From Leptidea sinapis (Eukaryota; Arthropoda; Insecta; Lepidoptera; Pieridae): a stretch of 64,000 bases of DNA. The position numbers were made by a program, and so were the translations under genes. Numbering within the stretch: the first letter of the stretch is position 1; each line of letters starts with the position of its first letter. The notes beneath the pieces were generated by a model. That model searched no databases. It worked only from the letters and a program-made list of their open reading frames with translations, and was not told where the DNA came from. Location: the NCBI RefSeq assembly GCF_905404315.1, contig NC_066275.1, forward strand, positions 3,658,001 to 3,722,000, in the 5' to 3' direction. Shown one piece after another: positions 56,239 through 64,000 of this stretch.

Positions 56239-57530
56239 ATAGAAAAGCAATCTCTTCGCCTTTTAGGTGCACCAATTTTGGAAGAGTCTTTCTCAGCATA
56301 TATAAATGAACAAAATTCATAATTTGAACAATATTCAGACCGCTTACTATGCATACATTCCCACATGGCCTATCATATAATTCGGTTTTGTCTTTTTGTC
56401 CCCAAGCTAACTTATGTTCTCCGATGTTGCCCTCTTTGGAATCATGAGATATTTTTGTCAAGTTTGGACGATTCTCTACGAAATTTACTATCAAAAATAT
56501 TAAATTGTTCATTGTCTGATATTTCTTGGTGCCAGGCTTCTCTGTCCATTCGTTTTGGTGGAATTGGCACCAGAAAAATATCTAGTATATCCTTACCAGC
56601 ATTCTTATCTTCTGTTCACAGTGCCAGCACTTTATATGATAAAATTATCTCCCCGTCATTAGGGTCCCTGCCACTGGTGTATGCGGAAACTGTTAAAAAT
56701 GCTTGGAAAGTTGCCTGTCCAAATGAAAATTACCCTTTAAACATGCGATCAGAAAAGCTTTGGGATGAGCCACAGTGCAAAATCATTTACAAAAGGATAT
56801 TATTATCAAGTCACAATATTTCGGATCAGGCTCGTTTTATTGCTGTTAGCGAACGAGATTCAGGGTACTGGCTTCAGGCCACTCCTTTGAGTAACATAGG
56901 GACACTTCTCGATAATTCCAGCTTCTCAATCGCAGTTGGTTTACGCCTGGGTATCCCTAGAACAGTTCCCCATATGTGCCGCTGCGGAGGCAATGTAGAC
57001 AGCCTTGGTCACCATGGCTTATCTATCCGCCGCAGTGCGGGCCGACTCTCTCGCCATGCCGCCTTAAACGACGTCTTGCGTCGGGCCTTTACTACCGTCA
57101 ACGTGCCGGCTATCCTAGAGCCGAATGGAATTTCACGTGACGATGGTAAGAGGCCTGATGGTATGACGTTGATTCCTTGGAGTCGTGGAAAGCCACTGGT
57201 GTGGGATGCGACTTGTGTGGACACGCTAGCCCCCTCTCATATTGAACATTCATTTAGAGCGGGAGGTGCAGCGGCGGAATCTGCCGAAAACCTAAAGCGG
57301 AGGAAATATGCATCACTCGGTGATGGATACATATTTGTTCCCTTTGGGGTTCAGACGATGGGTCCTTGGGGTTCATCGGCACAAAAAGAGCGTAAAATCG
57401 TAAAAGAGCTATCCAGGTGTCTAACCGATTTAACAGGTGACCTGGTACGTATCTCTGTCAAAGGATAAGTTTGGCCATACAAAGCCAGCTTCATGTGCAC
57501 CTTACCTGCCGATAGGGATTTTAATGATAT
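56239..57530 (+). mobile_element. R2-like LINE, 3' part
   Basis: The recognisable coding starts at LRLLGAPILEESFSAYINEQ near 56250, in the same frame as the main ORF but separated from it by one stop near 56308. It continues to the stop at 57468 and a short AT-rich 3' region. Everything upstream of the polymerase thumb is missing. Two shorter relatives are at 560-832 and 38851-39307. Confidence 0.75.
56365..57468 (+). CDS. LINE polyprotein C-terminus with RLE-like domain
   Basis: 367 codons without stops. Residues 1-90 are a thumb-like region (YVLRCCPLW, WCQASLSIRFGGIG, SLPAFLSSVHSAS). A zinc-knuckle-like segment follows at 205-221 (CRCG...DSLGHHGLS); relatives I know have a cysteine where this copy has Ile221. 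Next come RHAALNDVLRRAF and the motif RPDG at 263-266, then D281 in VWDATC, and KRRKY at 311-315. PD, a spacer of about 14 residues, D, then K and KY is the arrangement of the restriction-like endonuclease of R2-type LINEs, which nicks the target DNA. FVPFGVQTMGPWG closes the conserved part. Compared with the copy at 560-832, the GSYFGQ...NAASI end is lost to a small deletion and frameshift. The methionine start is not genuine, because the frame enters from truncated upstream coding. The exact clade is uncertain. Confidence 0.75.
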   Translation: MAYHIIRFCLFVPKLTYVLRCCPLWNHEIFLSSLDDSLRNLLSKILNCSLSDISWCQASLSIRFGGIGTRKISSISLPAFLSSVHSASTLYDKIISPSLGSLPLVYAETVKNAWKVACPNENYPLNMRSEKLWDEPQCKIIYKRILLSSHNISDQARFIAVSERDSGYWLQATPLSNIGTLLDNSSFSIAVGLRLGIPRTVPHMCRCGGNVDSLGHHGLSIRRSAGRLSRHAALNDVLRRAFTTVNVPAILEPNGISRDDGKRPDGMTLIPWSRGKPLVWDATCVDTLAPSHIEHSFRAGGAAAESAENLKRRKYASLGDGYIFVPFGVQTMGPWGSSAQKERKIVKELSRCLTDLTGDLVRISVKG

Positions 57531-57717
57531 TTTCTATTTGTAATTAATTAATTTTGTTAGATCATTTAAGTTTTATTTTATTATTATTTATATAAATAGC
57601 GTTATTAAGTATGGCTCAAATCACAAAAAAAATAACATAATCAAAATAAATCATTTTTCCATAATTTAATTTCCGAACAACCTGTAAGCCTGATCTTAGC
57701 TATCTTAGGATCTTATT

Positions 57718-58215
57718 ATCCACACCCATGCTTTAAATCTTCTTTCTATTAAATATTCTGAAACTGATAGCTTATTGCCAACATTAAAACACCCAATGTC
57801 CTACCACCACCAAACGGATGATGTAATGTTGTACTGAATTTCATTATAACACTTCTTTGTTTTTTTTGGATCCCTTCATGCGCAAAGAGTTTCAACAGAC
57901 AGCCACATTTTTATTGCTCGATGCGTGGTATATGTATGAATTTCAAAAAAAGAACTTTTCGTTTACGCGCGTTCCACGTAAAAAAAATTGGTTATTTGAA
58001 TCCCGCCATTTTTCTTCGATATTGATATTGTTATGTTTACAAAAAAATAGCGATTCAAGTTATATTATGGGTGTAGATAAAGTCTTGTATGCAACTGTTG
58101 ATAATTAGGTATTATAACACTCATGTGATACTATTATCGCACTCGGCTTCGCCTCGTGTGATAAGCCCAACATTATACAACAGTTGCATAAATAACTATA
58201 ACATCTAGTGTACAG
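57718..58215 (-). repeat. structured repeat P, copy 2
   Basis: Reverse relative of 18735-19441. From the left it has TATCCACACCCATGC, GCCAACATTAAAACACCCAA, the core with TTTCAACAGACAGCCACATT and TTTACGCGCGTTCCACGT, then GGGTGTAGATAAAGTC. A terminal hairpin at about 58092-58195 carries TATGCAACTGTTG and CAACAGTTGCATA. Inside the hairpin CACTCGGCTTCGCCTCGTG replaces the loop of copy 1. The 83-codon frame at 57857-58108 is not shared with copy 1. Confidence 0.6.
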
Positions 58216-58467
58216 CGTGAAGCTACTATGGCGTAAGTAAATTTAAGCATTGAAATTTTTCAATTTTCAAGCTAAGAAATTCCCTATATATTAAAGAAAC
58301 AAAGTTTTTATTACCCTTACGTGGGTGATCGCACAAGTAGGAAGAAGATGGCACGAAGTAGATGGCAGTTCCTACTATAGAACGCGACACTGTATTTAAT
58401 TGATGTGTACACACCATAAAAATTTAATATACATTTACTTACATACTTACATAAAAGGATTCATATT

Positions 58468-58600
58468 ATGGGTGTAGATAAAGTCGTGTATGCAACTGTT
58501 GATAATTAGGTATTATAACACTCATGTGATACTACTATCACACATTCGTGTTTTAATACCCCTTATTACACAACAGTTGCATAAATAACTATTACATTAG
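58468..58600 (-). repeat. structured repeat P, hairpin only (copy 3)
   Basis: TATGGGTGTAGATAAAGTCG and then the full hairpin with GATACTACTATC near its centre. It is closer to the hairpin of copy 1 (inverted) than to the neighbour at 58092, and the core is absent. Confidence 0.65.
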
Positions 58601-59044
58601 TTAACTGGATATAACATTAACATGAATATTCGACTCTATCGAATTATGAATAAAACCAGTCTGGGGACCAACCATCAGGTGACCGCTGCCTCAACATCTG
58701 ACGCACAAAGAATATTCGTGAATGAAGGAGCTCATTAATGATTTCATACAAAAGCGATTACAAAGAGCAGGAAATGCAAAGTGAACCGAATCCCACGAGC
58801 TATTGAGAACTGCTCATTCACTGCCATTCTAAGGCTTTATTGTTTTTTAATAACAATAATTAAACCGTCTTTGGTTTAGAATGTATCCTACATATAATCT
58901 CAAAGTCATTGGTATCTTAAAAGTCTCTTGACCTGGAATCACTTAAATTACTTAATATGAATAAGAATAAATAAGCAATTTTATAGGCTTAGCCCATTTA
59001 GTCACATTCTTCCTTACATAAAACGAGAATTTAACATTTATCAT
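58601..59044. other. no gene seen; LINE tail word
   Basis: GGGGACCAACCATCAGGTGA at 58663 followed by CCGCTGCC resembles a shared LINE/SINE tail, but it is isolated. Confidence 0.4.
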
Positions 59045-59312
59045 TCGGAGTGTTCCGAAAAGCTGTTTATCCTGATTCCTTCCACCGAATTCCACCTTCA
59101 CACGACACGCCATAAGTAATTAGGATACGGTGCAGTTTTCAAGGAACTTTCTTCTACATACAACCAATCTATGTAATGAGCTTTCTAACGCAGTGTTTTA
59201 AGGAGGATACGATATGGGTATCTTAAAAAAACAGGTACACCATTTTAGAAGGCCTTAATCGCTCCTATGTTTCCTGTGGTGTTGCAAGAGATTGTAAGTG
59301 GTTCTTTCATAA
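59045..59312 (+). mobile_element. Jockey-like LINE 3' end, decayed
   Basis: GGAGTGTTCCGAAAAGCTGT, TATCCTGATTCCTTCCACCG and CACACGACACGCCATAAG, then a deletion of the HHLDVW block, CAGTTTTCAAGGAACTTTCT, ACGATATGGGTATCTTAAAA and GTGGTGTTGCAAGAGATTGT. The A-tail part is missing. Confidence 0.7.
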
Positions 59313-59649
59313 AGAAATACTTTAAAAGGAAAAAACGAGAACAACACAAAAAAATAAAGGTAGGTACATTATAAAATGCCTTATCTTATTTTTTATGATG
59401 GTGTTATCGAATTTTTATTTCGGATTTAAAATAGTTTTATTCGAAAGCAACTATAACTTTAACCATAAAATATAAGGTCTGTGGGTGGGCCTTGATACAT
59501 TTACTGGATGACGCTATTGGTTACATTTGTCTGTGATTCATTCTAAATATGATAAAAGGTAAATTGAAAGTAAATAACAAGCTCCATATCGTATTTGTCT
59601 CCTTTCGCTTACATATTCATGTCGTATATTGCAGCACGTTTTGAACAAG

Positions 59650-59900
59650 ATTCTTTTTTTTTGCGCCCAGACAAAGGCAAAGGGCTACCCTCCGGGATAA
59701 CGATGGGATGGAGGTGGTGAATGCTCATAGATACCAACGCAACTTTAGTCTGCGTTAGTTATGTGGGACTCACGTAAAACCTAAGTGCCTACCCACTAAA
59801 CACCACCTGAGGTTGGCTGTGGGCAAGTGCCCTCAAACCCTTTATCGAAGGCGACCTTCTCTCGGGGAGAGAGAGGCGCAATAGGGGAGAGAGAGAAAAG
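59650..59900 (-). repeat. GC-richer unclassified retro-like repeat
   Basis: On the minus strand it ends GGGCGCAAAAAAAAAGAATC, so it may be an A-tailed element. Internal words include GGTCGCCTTCGATAAAGGG, TCAGGTGGTGTTTAGTGGGT and ACTAACGCAGACTAAAGTTG. A GAGA-rich run lies at 59860-59898. There is no other copy in the window and no ORF. Confidence 0.4.
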
Positions 59901-60779
59901 ATAATTGCATAAGTTGATGCGTTCAGCGCCATCTAGAGGTAAACTGCAGTGGGACACATAAGGCAAAAATATTGCCTGTGCATAAATTTTGAAAACGTTG
60001 TACCTGTTTCAATTTTAAAAAGAAAATAAACGAAATTCGATGTACCTAAATGCTGGAAAATTGCGAGAACGCTACCTGTAATTGAGATATTGTAAAGGTA
60101 TAAATCTTTCCCATTAAAAAACAACTTAAAAACGAGACCTATGATCACACTCGGTTGAATGGCTTAGAAATGCACAGAAGATAAACCAGTACAAACTGAG
60201 GTTTTAATAGTAATGTCTGAACCCAGCCACTCTTTACTTTAGTTCACTTTTGTAAGGTTTTAAGTATTCTTGACTTTGACTTTGTGTTTTACCTTCTAAC
60301 AAGTGCAATAGCAATCGTGGAACGGTATGGGATAAAGTCCGAAATTCTTCACTACTGGGCTTCGCCGTTAGCTCAGCTTTTCGGCTTTCTGTGTACCAAG
60401 CAGAATAAGTTTTCCAATCTGTTGATTCCGGTCCATCCCCAGAAGTTTCAAAGCCATCATTTCTTTCTACGTCCGCCGCACGTCCCTTCCCTCTTTTATT
60501 GCATGAGAATTGCATCATCATGAGAAATTATAAAAGGTCGTATCTCTCATAACGTTATATGACCCTTGTATGAGTACCTTGACATTCAAAACTTTCTGGG
60601 TCCCTTTGATATATAGCATTCTCGTACTGGAGATAATCTTTTTGCATCACATATCGAAGATTTTATATATTTCCGTGTTGCTTCCAAAACACGCCATGAT
60701 TACTGCATAATGCTACAAGTCAAAGAAAACGCATAAATTTATAATTATAAAATAAGATTTATACAATTTTTTTTATAAC
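59901..60779. other. no assured gene; one odd ORF
   Basis: The minus-strand frame 60234-60521 (95 codons) contains ERNDGFETSGDGPESTDWKT and YSAWYTESRKAEL, a hydrophilic composition unlike the usual chance frames here. Upstream, on the same strand, YENAIYQRDPESFECQG is open in a different frame. This may be a retrocopy of an unknown mRNA broken by frameshifts, or chance. Confidence 0.25.
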
Positions 60780-61052
60780 CCTCTAATTGTGTTACCCTCA
60801 CTTCTGGGATTAATTACACAAATAATAACAACTTGTTTAGATTTCAAAGAGCGACATCTCAAGTCAATTTCCTAATATGCAAATATTGGGGTTGAGCAGG
60901 TTTTCAACTGTAAAGTATATCCTGTAGATGAAGCCACAACTTGAGAGTTGAACAAGAATATCAAGATTTATGAACGTTACGTCACTCGAACTGTTGGCTC
61001 AATGGAAGAGCGCTCGCATAGAACGCGAGAGGACGCGGGTTCGAGTGGTTAG
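60780..61052 (+). mobile_element. tRNA-derived SINE T, copy 3
   Basis: GAGCGACATCTCAAGTCAAT, GCAAATATTGGGGTTGAGCA and ACAACTTGAGAGTTGAACAA lead to a tRNA-like module from 60988 (TGGCTCAATGGAAGAGCGCT, then CGGGTTCGAGTGG). The 3' side is cut short. The head block at 60793-60818 reads CCCTCACTTCTGGGATTAAT, which is inverted relative to copy 2. Confidence 0.65.
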
Positions 61053-61078
61053 ATTTTATAATATATTATGTTATATAC

Positions 61079-61134
61079 ATACAAGTCTTATTAGTATTTA
61101 TATATAAATTTATAAATACTAATAAGACTTGTAT
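61079..61134. repeat. 24-bp perfect inverted repeat
   Basis: Arms 61079-61102 (from ATACAAGTCTTATTAG) and 61111-61134 are exact inverses around TATAAATT. It sits between SINE T copy 3 and the LINE tail at 61207. Confidence 0.85.
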
Positions 61135-61206
61135 GGCGTGTGGGATGAGTTGTTGCTAACTTCGATTTCTTTATCTTCGAGCTCCATTATACCTTTGTTG
61201 TAAAGA

Positions 61207-62840
61207 TTTTTTTTTATGGAATAGAAGGACAAACGAGCGTACGGGTCACCTGGTGTTAAGTGATCACCGCCGCCCACATTCTCTTGCAACACCAGAGGAA
61301 TCACAAGAGCGTTGCCGGCCTTTAAGGAAGGTGTACGCGCTTTTTTTGAAGGTACCCATGTCGTATCGTCCCGGAAACACCGCACAAGGAAGCTCATTCC
61401 ACAGCTTTGTAGTACGAGGGAGAAAGCTTCTTGAAAACCGCACTGTGGAGGACCGCCACACATCCAGATGGTGGGGATGATATCCTAACTTGTGGCGAAT
61501 CGTGCGATGGTGAAATTCGGCGGCAGGAATCAGGTTAAACAGCTCTTCGGAACACTTCCCGTGATAAATGCGGTAGAAGACACAAAATGAAGCGACGTCT
61601 CTACGCAATGCCAAGTGATCCAGCCGTTCACAGAGCACTGAATCCCCGACAATTCGAGCTGCTCTACGTTGCACGCGGTCAAATGGATCGAGCAGATACT
61701 GGGGTGCACCAGACCAGAGATGACAGCAATACTCCATGTGGTGGCGGACCTGCGCTTTGTAGAGCGCTAGAATGTGGGACGGCTTGAAGTATTGCCGTGC
61801 TCTATTGATGACGCCCAGCTTCTTCGAAGCCAATTTGGCTTTGCCCTCCAGATGGCCACGGAATTGGCAATCGCTCGAGATTTCGAGACCCAGTATTCCG
61901 ATACTAGGCGCGGCTTTAAGAGAAGTGTTCTCGAAGAGCGGTGATATGACAAATGGGGTTTTTTTAGTGGTAATCGCGCAAACATGAGTCTTCTGGGGGT
62001 TAAATTGGACAAGGTTCAATTTACCCCATTCCGCGACCTTCTCGAGAGAGGACTCGATAGAAGACACAAGTTTCTCCCGGCACTGGTCGACGATTTCCCG
62101 AGAGAGACCTGCATGGCCCGTGTATACGGCATCACCAGCGCTGTCATCTGCATAGCAATGCATGTTGGAGGTTTCCAACATATCATTGATATGCAGAAGA
62201 AACAGCGTAGGAGATAGCACACAGCCTTGGGGCACTCCAGCATTCACGGGCTTCGGGTTCGAGCAATATCCGTCGACAACGACCTGTATGCTACGCCCAG
62301 TGAGGAAGCTAGAGGTCCACTTGCACAAGCTCTCGGGAAGCCTAAATGATGGAAGTTTTGAGAGGAGCGCCTTGTGCCATACACGATCAAAGGCCTTCGC
62401 TATATCCAGGCTAACTGCCAGGCCTTCCCCCTTGCTTTCAATAGCCGCCGCCCATCTATGTGTTAGGTATACCAGAAGATCACCTGCCGACCGTCCATGG
62501 CGAAAGCCGTACTGTCGGTCGTTGATCAACTGGTGACCCTCTAGGTTTACTAAAAGCTGGTGGCTAATTATGCTCTCCATGATTTTGGAGAGCAGGGAGG
62601 TGATAGCAATAGGCCTGTAGTTCACCGGATCCGAACTGTCTCCTTTTTTTTGGATCGGATGGACAAGGGCTGACTTCCATGAGTCAGGGACTACGCCTTT
62701 GGAATAAGAGTGCCGGAATAAACGCGTTAGCACCGGCGTCAACTCAGGGGCACACGTTCTAAGCACGATTGGAGAAATGCCATCCGGCCCACTCGACTTC
62801 CTGACGTCCAACGAAAACAGAGTTTTAAGTGAGCTCAGTA
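61207..62840 (-). mobile_element. Jockey-like LINE, 5'-truncated, intact RT ORF
   Basis: The 3' tail on the minus strand is GGGCGGCGGTGATCACTTAA, then CACCAGGTGACCCGTACGCT, CGTTTGTCCTTCTATTCC and an A-run at 61215-61207. Coding starts upstream of 62811, because LFSLDV... precedes the listed start in frame. The true 5' break is near 62840. At least eight shorter 3' ends of this family lie elsewhere in the window, and its 5' half is represented at 33896-34660. Confidence 0.85.
61264..62811 (-). CDS. LINE reverse transcriptase (YADD), C-terminal part
   Basis: 515 codons without a stop. The protein copies the element's RNA into DNA at the nicked target. Visible blocks are SSGPDGI at 6-12, VNYRPIAITSLLSKIMESII at 63-82, QYGFRHGRS at 100-108, SLDIAKAFDRVWH at 134-146 with the catalytic aspartates of motif A, AGVPQGCVLSP at 191-201, and CYADDS at 219-224, the catalytic motif C. 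The thumb and C-terminal region run through LYKAQVRHHMEYCCHLWSGA to LWNELPCAVFPGRYDMGTFK and KGRQRS. The AP-endonuclease and ORF1 regions are missing, so it cannot move alone. The listed start is a TTG codon and is not a real start. Absence of stops suggests recent insertion. Jockey-superfamily placement is from motif style only. Confidence 0.9.
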   Translation of the reverse strand: MDVRKSSGPDGISPIVLRTCAPELTPVLTRLFRHSYSKGVVPDSWKSALVHPIQKKGDSSDPVNYRPIAITSLLSKIMESIISHQLLVNLEGHQLINDRQYGFRHGRSAGDLLVYLTHRWAAAIESKGEGLAVSLDIAKAFDRVWHKALLSKLPSFRLPESLCKWTSSFLTGRSIQVVVDGYCSNPKPVNAGVPQGCVLSPTLFLLHINDMLETSNMHCYADDSAGDAVYTGHAGLSREIVDQCREKLVSSIESSLEKVAEWGKLNLVQFNPQKTHVCAITTKKTPFVISPLFENTSLKAAPSIGILGLEISSDCQFRGHLEGKAKLASKKLGVINRARQYFKPSHILALYKAQVRHHMEYCCHLWSGAPQYLLDPFDRVQRRAARIVGDSVLCERLDHLALRRDVASFCVFYRIYHGKCSEELFNLIPAAEFHHRTIRHKLGYHPHHLDVWRSSTVRFSRSFLPRTTKLWNELPCAVFPGRYDMGTFKKSAYTFLKGRQRSCDSSGVARECGRR

Positions 62841-63357
62841 ATATTCATTAATAATTTGCCTTAAGAATGCAAACGTATAATAAGATAAATAAAAAAACAA
62901 GTCTCTAGCATATAATTAACGTACTCAAATTACGACCAAGTCTCACGAAATTGTAACGGTAACTGCACCGTGCTCAACTAATAGACCATTTGACAGTTTT
63001 CTTCGTAATCTGTGGCTTAACATCTACAGATATTTTGAGATAATTAAAGTTTTAATGACCTTCTTAACTATAAACTTGAAATAATAACTATCTACTAAAT
63101 GTATCGCAAGTTTCTATCGCAGTTTCATAAAGAAATATTAACAAAATATTACGTTAGGTATGTTTTGGCTTAATTCCTGATGCAATTTTGTTTAAATATT
63201 AAACCAACTGGGTGATGTAACTTTGTTCAAAAACAAATTAAACAAATATAATATCCGAATTTTATTTGTATAATACACAACCCTTACAGAATTGTAGCTG
63301 TAAAAAAGCATTGTGTTCATGTTGAGAAAATTTTATTCACAAAACATTTCACTTCAT
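62841..63357. other. no gene seen
   Basis: AT-rich upstream flank of the LINE and of a possible promoter. Confidence 0.4.
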
Positions 63358-63490
63358 CTTTATATAAACCGTATCCCATCCTTTTGAATAATATAGAGTG
63401 TTTGTCAGAGACGGTCGATCGATCAACCACAGACCACAACATCCTGTCTATCACCAATTTGGTTACGTTCAGTTCCTGTCAGGTAATTAC
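63358..63490 (+). promoter_or_regulatory. weak candidate promoter and splice donor
   Basis: CTTTATATAAACC (63358-63370) resembles a TATA box. GC-richer sequence follows, GGTCGATCGATCAACCACAG, and CTGTCAGGTAATTAC at 63477-63491 fits a 5' splice site. There is no ATG in between, so it would be a non-coding first exon. All three signals are common by chance. Confidence 0.15.
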
Positions 63491-63654
63491 AAATATAATA
63501 CGTTAATGTAAATTTATCACAACTTATTTGCCTGTGCAATAATTTGCATAACATTTAGCAGCCACTCTTCACTGGAGAACCTATAAGGAGAACCCAAGGC
63601 AGAACCTCGAATCTATTCCGATTCAAGATTTTCAAAATTTGGTGATATCTTATA

Positions 63655-63895
63655 TTACCACCATCTGGATGTTTGGCTTTATTCCACAGTGCGGATTTCA
63701 ACGAACTTTCATCCACATTAAACCAAGCTGTGGAATGTTTCCTTGTGCGGTGTTTCCTGGACGATAGGACATGGGTAACTGAAAAAAAGCGTTCCAAAGA
63801 TGTCGTATTGATGTAACGAACTTTAAAAAAAAAAGCACGTAAACCTTTCTAAAAGGCCGGAAACGCTCTTTGGAACCAAAAAAATTTCACAGATC
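63655..63895 (+). mobile_element. Jockey-like LINE 3' end, decayed
   Basis: CACCATCTGGATGTTTGGCT, TCCACAGTGCGGATTTCAAC and GCTGTGGAATGTTTCCTTGT, then GGACGATAGGACATGGGTAA, an interruption near 63790-63820, and CTAAAAGGCCGGAAACGCTC. The end is lost. Confidence 0.7.
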
Positions 63896-64000
63896 GCCCT
63901 TCTTGGTCTGTGGTGTGCGAAGCATGACCGCTGTAGTCACCAAAGAATACAAAGAGACGTGCCGATGATGCGGATGGGCTCCTCTAGCGGCCGTTCCCAA

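Noticed and set aside
57857..58108. 83-codon ORF in repeat P
   Set aside because: The frame is not conserved in the other copy at 18735-19441.
61587..62536. several 60-124-codon plus-strand ORFs
   Set aside because: They are antisense or frame shadows of the 515-codon LINE ORF.

Overview
This is AT-rich animal nuclear DNA, most likely from a moth or butterfly (Lepidoptera). I assign the order from recognised transposon families: RTE-type LINEs whose 3' ends run into TGATGATGAT, a Jockey-like LINE with a YADDS reverse transcriptase, small Helitron-like elements with a CCGAGC-loop-GCTCGG end, and A-tailed SINE-like repeats. The species cannot be resolved. I recognise no host gene with confidence. 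There is no operon-like layout, rRNA, CRISPR array or canonical tRNA gene. The window reads as intergenic or long-intron DNA filled by layers of mobile elements.

Layout. Positions 1-17 kb hold a C-terminal scrap of an R2-like LINE (560-832), SINE-like copies, decayed reverse transcriptase pieces (2925-3350, 4045-4605), a tRNA-like foldback (4987-5148), a Helitron-like element (7585-7978), RTE ends (3505-3925, 8877-9104, 11480-11852) and a Jockey-like LINE end (16054-16416). Positions 17-31 kb hold a MITE with two concentric inverted repeats (17166-17451), a structured unclassified repeat (18735-19441), seven SINE-like copies, a MITE with an 8-bp target duplication (24970-25337) beside an orphan ORF, and a MITE split by an RTE insertion (26769-27237). 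At 31.9-34.7 kb an old LINE (+) was interrupted by an RTE copy with a clean 13-bp duplication and then abuts the 5' half of another LINE (-). Positions 35-46.5 kb hold a decayed LINE (-), several long hairpins, a second R2-like LINE copy, a second Helitron-like copy and a small hAT-like element with a perfect 8-bp duplication. Positions 46-56 kb are mainly SINE-like copies and LINE tails. Positions 56-64 kb hold the best coding sequences: a 367-residue C-terminal part of an LINE with a zinc knuckle and restriction-like endonuclease signature (56365-57468), and a 515-residue Jockey-like reverse transcriptase without stops (61264-62811).

How the parts relate. The commonest sequence is a roughly 300-bp A-tailed element with about 20 copies, near 8.6 % of the window. 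Its last 50 bases resemble the 3' tail of the Jockey-like LINE and of a separate tRNA-derived SINE. This suggests that one LINE enzyme mobilised all three. Insertion order can be read in several places from nested copies and target duplications. No complete autonomous element is present.
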